The translations under genes and the position numbers were made by a program. The notes beneath the pieces are model-generated. The model had not been told where the DNA came from. It worked only from the letters and a program-made list of their open reading frames with translations, and made no database searches. From Wolfiporia cocos (Eukaryota; Basidiomycota; Agaricomycetes; Polyporales; Phaeolaceae): DNA of 64,000 nucleotides. This document shows, piece by piece, positions 60,111 to 64,000 of this stretch (positions are counted from its first letter, which is position 1; every line of letters begins with the position of its first letter). The stretch covers positions 3,100,001 through 3,164,000 of the forward strand of contig JACCLO010000009.1 of assembly GCA_029448655.1 (NCBI GenBank), given 5' to 3'.

Positions 60111-60479
60111 TTACTGTTATGAGTGAACCAGACACAACTAACGTCTAACGACTCGAGAACTTCTGCCGTATCTTGGACAACATGTATGCGTCATGCTCCT
60201 TTGCTATGATCCCACCACACACAACTTTGCTGTGCCATTTTATCCCCATATTGAGTCGTACAGGGTCTCGTGCCTCTCCGTCCTCTCCACACCAGTCAAA
60301 ATCAATCAGCATCGCGCCATATTTCCCGTCCTCGCGCTTTACCACCATGACGTTGGGTTGGCGCAGGTCACCGAAGACCAGATCGTTGGTGTGCAGGAGC
60401 TTTACAGCTCGTTCGATGTCAGTCAAGACATCTGACGGAGAGAGACTCTCGCTCTTTGCATCAAAGATTGTGTCGCCAG

Positions 60480-61790
60480 TAAGGCTCCAACCATATATAC
60501 ATGGTTTTATATATATACTACATACATATATTTACATGTGGCCGAGTACATGGTATATACATGGTATATTATATGGTATATGATTGTTGTGAATGCATTC
60601 ATATTAGACCCTCAATTGACAATTAGTGATGTGCCAGGCCCGGCTTTAGGCCATAGGCCGGGCCGGGCCAAGCCCTACTTGGGCTGAGCCAGGCCAGGCC
60701 CTACACCACGGCTTGAGACAGCCCAGGGCCCGGCTTGTGTCTCAAGCCGGGCCGGGCCGGGCCAAGCCGTGAGCCCCGGCCTGAAAGCTCTAACGGATAA
60801 AATGTCTAGTAACTATGACATAAGGATATATATAGTAGCAGTATGCCATATTCCAATGAAGTATGTCTATATTATTAAATTCAAGCAAGAGGATAGTCCC
60901 ATGGATTGAATATTTGGTGCTGAAGCCTGTCGCTCACTTTTGGGCGCCTATACGATGCCCCATTTGGAAGGCACGCCACGGAGCACCGTGCCGGTGAAAT
61001 GATCTATAATCCACTAATTATTGAAGCTGGAGCTTGGCTTTGTCAGAAGATAGTAGGTACATTATGAGTTTGTGTGGCTACAGTGATGATCATTCTCACA
61101 GTGCCAGGCCCCAGGCAAGCCCCAGGCCGGGCCGGGCCAAGCCCTGGGCCGTCAATGGGGGCCCGGCCTGAGATTTTGAAAAGCCAAGGCCGTCCAAAGC
61201 CGGGCCAAAGCCGGGGCTTACGAGCCGGGCCGGGCCTGGCACATCACTATTGACAATTTGAATAGTGTATCTGAACTAGTTATGTGTCTTACAGAATGTA
61301 CAATGCAATGGTGATATGAGATTTAGACAATCTGGTGGCTGCTGCACAAATGCAAAGAGGTCAGGACATAATTCACATGCTTGGCTTACCCTCTCATTTG
61401 GCAGAAGGCAAGATCAGCTTTATGTTTATGCTATATATCATCCCGCATAATGATTGCATCATGCATTAGACTCATGCATACAAGTTTCCCACCACCTCAC
61501 ACATTGTGCACAATTCCTAAGCCATTCCTGCTACTAGTGTGGCTGTTGAATGTTGAACACCGATTCTTTCCTCACATCAGCCAAGTGCTGATACCTGCAG
61601 CATGTCATTAAAGGAAGAGACAATCTCCATAGCAATATGGGCAAAGCAATGGCTATGCCAAGATGTCCAAAAAATCTACCATCCAAAAAACCATGTAAAA
61701 CATGTATATACTATGTATATACTATGTATATACCATATACCATATATTTACCGATTTTCTGTACATGTATATTATATGGTTGGAGCCTTA
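60480..61790. mobile_element. hAT-like non-autonomous element in kinase B
   Basis: 1311 bp including a nested element. Inverted ends TAAGGCTCCAACCATATA/TATATGGTTGGAGCCTTA, flanked by an exact 8-bp duplication GTCGCCAG (60472-60479 and 61791-61798). Beyond the ends the body is AT-rich with TATATAC/CATGGTATA microsatellite-like tracts. Removing it restores the kinase frame at VTGD. No transposase is seen. Confidence 0.9.
60624..61249. mobile_element. GC-rich hAT-like element nested in the previous one
   Basis: 626 bp, ends TAGTGATGTGCCAGGCC/GGCCTGGCACATCACTA, with an exact 8-bp duplication TTGACAAT (60616-60623 and 61250-61257). It is an inverted-orientation relative of 47490-48140. The terminal about 150 bp consist of GGCCGGGCC-type repeats. 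Non-coding. Confidence 0.92.
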
Positions 61791-63734
61791 GTCGCCAGTC
61801 ACAAAGTCCATGACGATGACGTATATGCCGCCTCCCAGCGGCGCGAAATAGTGAAGTGCAGGAGCGAGGCCTTCCTTCGCAAGCAACTCGTGTCCGCGTT
61901 TGCCATATTGATGGACGAACTTCACTACTACCTTGCCTTTTTGGTTAGTCTCGGCTTCGAATAACGCGCGCGCCGGGTTCTCTTCCTTTGGTTTGACTCA
62001 CCCCACATACTTTAACCGAACATCTTGCCCTTTGGCATTCTCGTAGGATTTGAAAGAGGGGAGAAGATGTTCTATCGATCCTGGGTCGAGCTTCTCGAGG
62101 TTTTTGTAGAAGTTGCATAATTTCGGTATGCAGACCTTGAGAGCATTGAGGACTCGCGCAAAATATAGGAAGTGCTGAGGGGGGAGAGGCGAATCCTTGA
62201 GTAACAGTGGAAGTGTGAGCTCTTGAACGAGCATGTCGTCAACCAAAACCACCGCAGATACTTGCAAAGTGGGACCTGTAATGGCAAGGGTAAAACTTGG
62301 GCAACAGCAGTGATTCATAAACTCCTTGCTCTGTTACACATACTGGAGTGAGTGAACATGAACCAACGCAGAAGAACAGAGGTTGAATACGGACAAGATT
62401 GAGATAGTACCTAGCGTACCCAAAGGCAGCCTGTGTATGCGGCTCAGTGGTGACTCTATCCGCTTCAGCCTTGTACTCCAAGAACACCGGAGCGGCGTCT
62501 TGATCGATCTTGAGGCATGTCACCGAAACCAGACCATCGTTACTCGACCGGTCCGGTAATGTCATTGGTACGATATTGGTGCCCAAGAAATTAGAGAGTT
62601 GACGATTCATCTCATGCTTCCGCAAGCCCTCATTTGGATGAAACATGGACGACGCCTCCACAAGCTGTTGAGTCTTAACCAGCACGTCCGGGTCAAGGCG
62701 ATCGTCGGGGCACGCTAGAAGGTCCAGGAAATTGGCAAATACGGGATGATAGATTGAAACGAGGTGACCAATGACGCCAAAAGGACGACCAGCCTTCAAC
62801 CAAGGTTGAGTTTCTTGCGCCAACTTCTGGACATAGCTTGTTTTCCCTGCTTCGGAGGGAGCAGGTAGCTTCTTCAAGCCTGCGAGGAGCCTTTTGCGCC
62901 CATCCAATATGGCTTGAAGGCGATTCTCGACTCCTGGTCAGGCGACAGTCAGTTTCAATCCAAAAACTGCAATGCTATCATAACGAGGCAAAACGAGAGG
63001 CTCACCCATACTTCCGCCGCTTCCGCCCCTCCGAACCTTCGTCGTCTGCAGGCCGTTTTTGTACTAGAACGTCGTCATGATTGCGACAAGATGTGATAAA
63101 TAAAACTCACGTTCGGGCAATTCGACAATGACGTGCACCAACTCCTTGCCAGTGTTAAGCTGCAATACAGAGCTGATGACTTGACTAGGAGGTAACTTTG
63201 TGGCTATAGCATCAAGGCGGCGATTGGCCTTCCTGTCGTCTCAGGCCTTCTGTGGATCTGCATCATTGCCCTGCTCATCTACGATGGGTAGTTCGTCCTT
63301 GGGCTAAGCGGGTGTGAGGGTCATCAAGATGCGGCATGAGGTCGCCACATACCTTCCACAGGTTCAACGATTCTCTCTCTACCTGTGAGAACCCTAGCTT
63401 GTCACCAATGGCATCTCTCAGTTGGTCCATGCGAGTGCGCACAGGAACATCGATTCCTGTTGGGTTCGCTGCCAACAGAGGATTATCCTTTTCCAATGAA
63501 GTGGCATTACGGTATTTTGCACAAATGGGTCTAGTTCTGATTGATCCGTAGGGTCCTTATTTTGGTGCAACGGAGATCGCGCGGAAAGGATTTATTGTTC
63601 TCTGGTGAGAAGATTGTTCACATTTTCATTATCGCTGATTACATAAATGTACAATTTGAACGTCATACAGGACCCCGCCATGGCGATACATGAATACATA
63701 GTTAACAAGTGAACAAGAAAACAATTTAACGACC

Positions 63735-64000
63735 TTAGAACTTCCGCTGTATCTTTGACAACATGTGCAAGTCATGCTCCTTCATTATGATGCCACCACA
63801 CACAACTTCGCCATGCCAACCCAACCCCTTGTTGAGTTGTAAAGGGTATCGTGCCTCTCCGTCCTCTCCACACCAGTCAAAATCAATCAGCATCGCGCCG
63901 TCCTTCCCGTCCTCGCGCTTTACCACCATGATGTTGGGTTGGCGCAGGTCGCCGAAGACCAGATTGTTATCATGCAGGAGTTTCACAGCTCGTTCAATGT
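63735..64000 (-). CDS. FunK1-like fungal protein kinase C, C-terminal part
   Basis: Open minus-strand frame ending at 63735 and continuing past the right edge. It encodes NLVFGDLRQPNIMVVKREDG (catalytic-loop-like) and GAMLIDFDWCGEDGEARYPL (the DFD in place of DFG), then GGIIMKEHDLHMLSKIQRKF. It is about 85% identical by eye to the end of kinase B, so the two are tandem duplicates. Whether it is intact cannot be judged from this window. Confidence 0.75.
   Translation of the reverse strand, partial: IERAVKLLHDNNLVFGDLRQPNIMVVKREDGKDGAMLIDFDWCGEDGEARYPLQLNKGLGWHGEVVCGGIIMKEHDLHMLSKIQRKF

Larger units (their letters stand above)
60145..63496 (-). pseudogene. FunK1-like fungal protein kinase B, split by a hAT-like element
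   Basis: Minus-strand pieces from the N-terminus: MEKDNPLLAANPTGIDVPVR (63496-63275), KANRRLDAIATKLPPSQVIS (about 63240-63110), KRPADDEGSEGRKRRKYG (about 63065-63005), 62907-62290 (DGRKRLLAGLKKLPAPSEAG ... VSVTCLKIDQDAAPVFLEYK), 62318-61998 (ITGPTLQVSAVVLVDD), 61970-61799 (RALFEAETNQKGKVVVKFVH, hinge VIVMDFVTGD), and after the insertion 60471-60145 (FGDLRQPNVMVV, MLIDFDWCGEDGEA). Lesions: a 1-nt frameshift near 62295, an in-frame TGA near 61998, and the 1.3-kb insertion at 60480-61790. Introns separate the first exons. Not functional as it stands. Confidence 0.82.

Noticed and set aside
1..64000. CRISPR arrays, bacterial operons, rRNA or tRNA genes
   Set aside because: The window is eukaryotic; repeats are LTRs, inverted repeats and a 79-bp minisatellite, and no tRNA- or rRNA-like sequence was noticed on reading.

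Overview
The window looks like repeat-rich nuclear DNA from an agaricomycete (mushroom-type basidiomycete). The evidence is a KDZ-superfamily transposase gene with introns of about 50 nt, fungal-specific FunK1-like protein kinase fragments in tandem, an agaric-type HMG-box protein, and several Ty3/gypsy chromodomain retrotransposon families. No species is named and no database was searched. Element names (Gypsy-1, -2, -3, LTR families 4 to 7) are local to this report. I found no clearly intact host gene; almost everything is mobile DNA or genes broken by it.

Layout. 1-7051 is the 5' part of a damaged Gypsy-1 copy (copy A, minus strand). 7212-38147 is one DNA transposon of the KDZ superfamily, bounded by an 8-bp target duplication TTCCAGGT and by inverted repeats of about 1.38 kb. 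It has swollen from roughly 10.5 kb to 30.9 kb because a Gypsy-2 retrotransposon (8251-25818, minus) sits in its left inverted repeat, a complete Gypsy-3 (14163-22068, plus) sits inside the Gypsy-2 gag gene, and five solo LTRs lie elsewhere in it. The transposon carries three plus-strand genes: the transposase (26960-30246, with a frameshift and a stop), a gene for a protein with an RNase H1 N-terminal/viroplasmin-like domain (32652-33942), and an HMG-box gene (34195-35998) that appears intact.

38516-47075 is a scrap yard: Gypsy-1 copy B, a plus-strand fragment of a Gypsy-2-like element, and solo LTRs of three families, one joining two unrelated flanks. 47490-49751 holds GC-rich foldback elements with hAT-like ends. 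50180-64000 is a row of FunK1-like kinase genes on the minus strand: one split by a complete Gypsy-1 (50823-58996, one open 2237-codon ORF), one split by a hAT-like element that itself contains a second hAT-like element, and one leaving the window. A LINE 3' fragment lies between them.

Most notable: (1) the KDZ transposon with its HMG-box and viroplasmin-like cargo; (2) three gypsy families that each encode a dUTPase, but at three different places in the polyprotein (gag/protease junction, protease/RT junction, after the chromodomain); (3) all three families have a primer-binding site complementary to the predicted first nucleotides of their own mRNA, the arrangement known from Tf1-type self-priming; (4) three different gag-pol expression layouts: a single ORF, an overlapping stop/start, and a candidate -1 frameshift.
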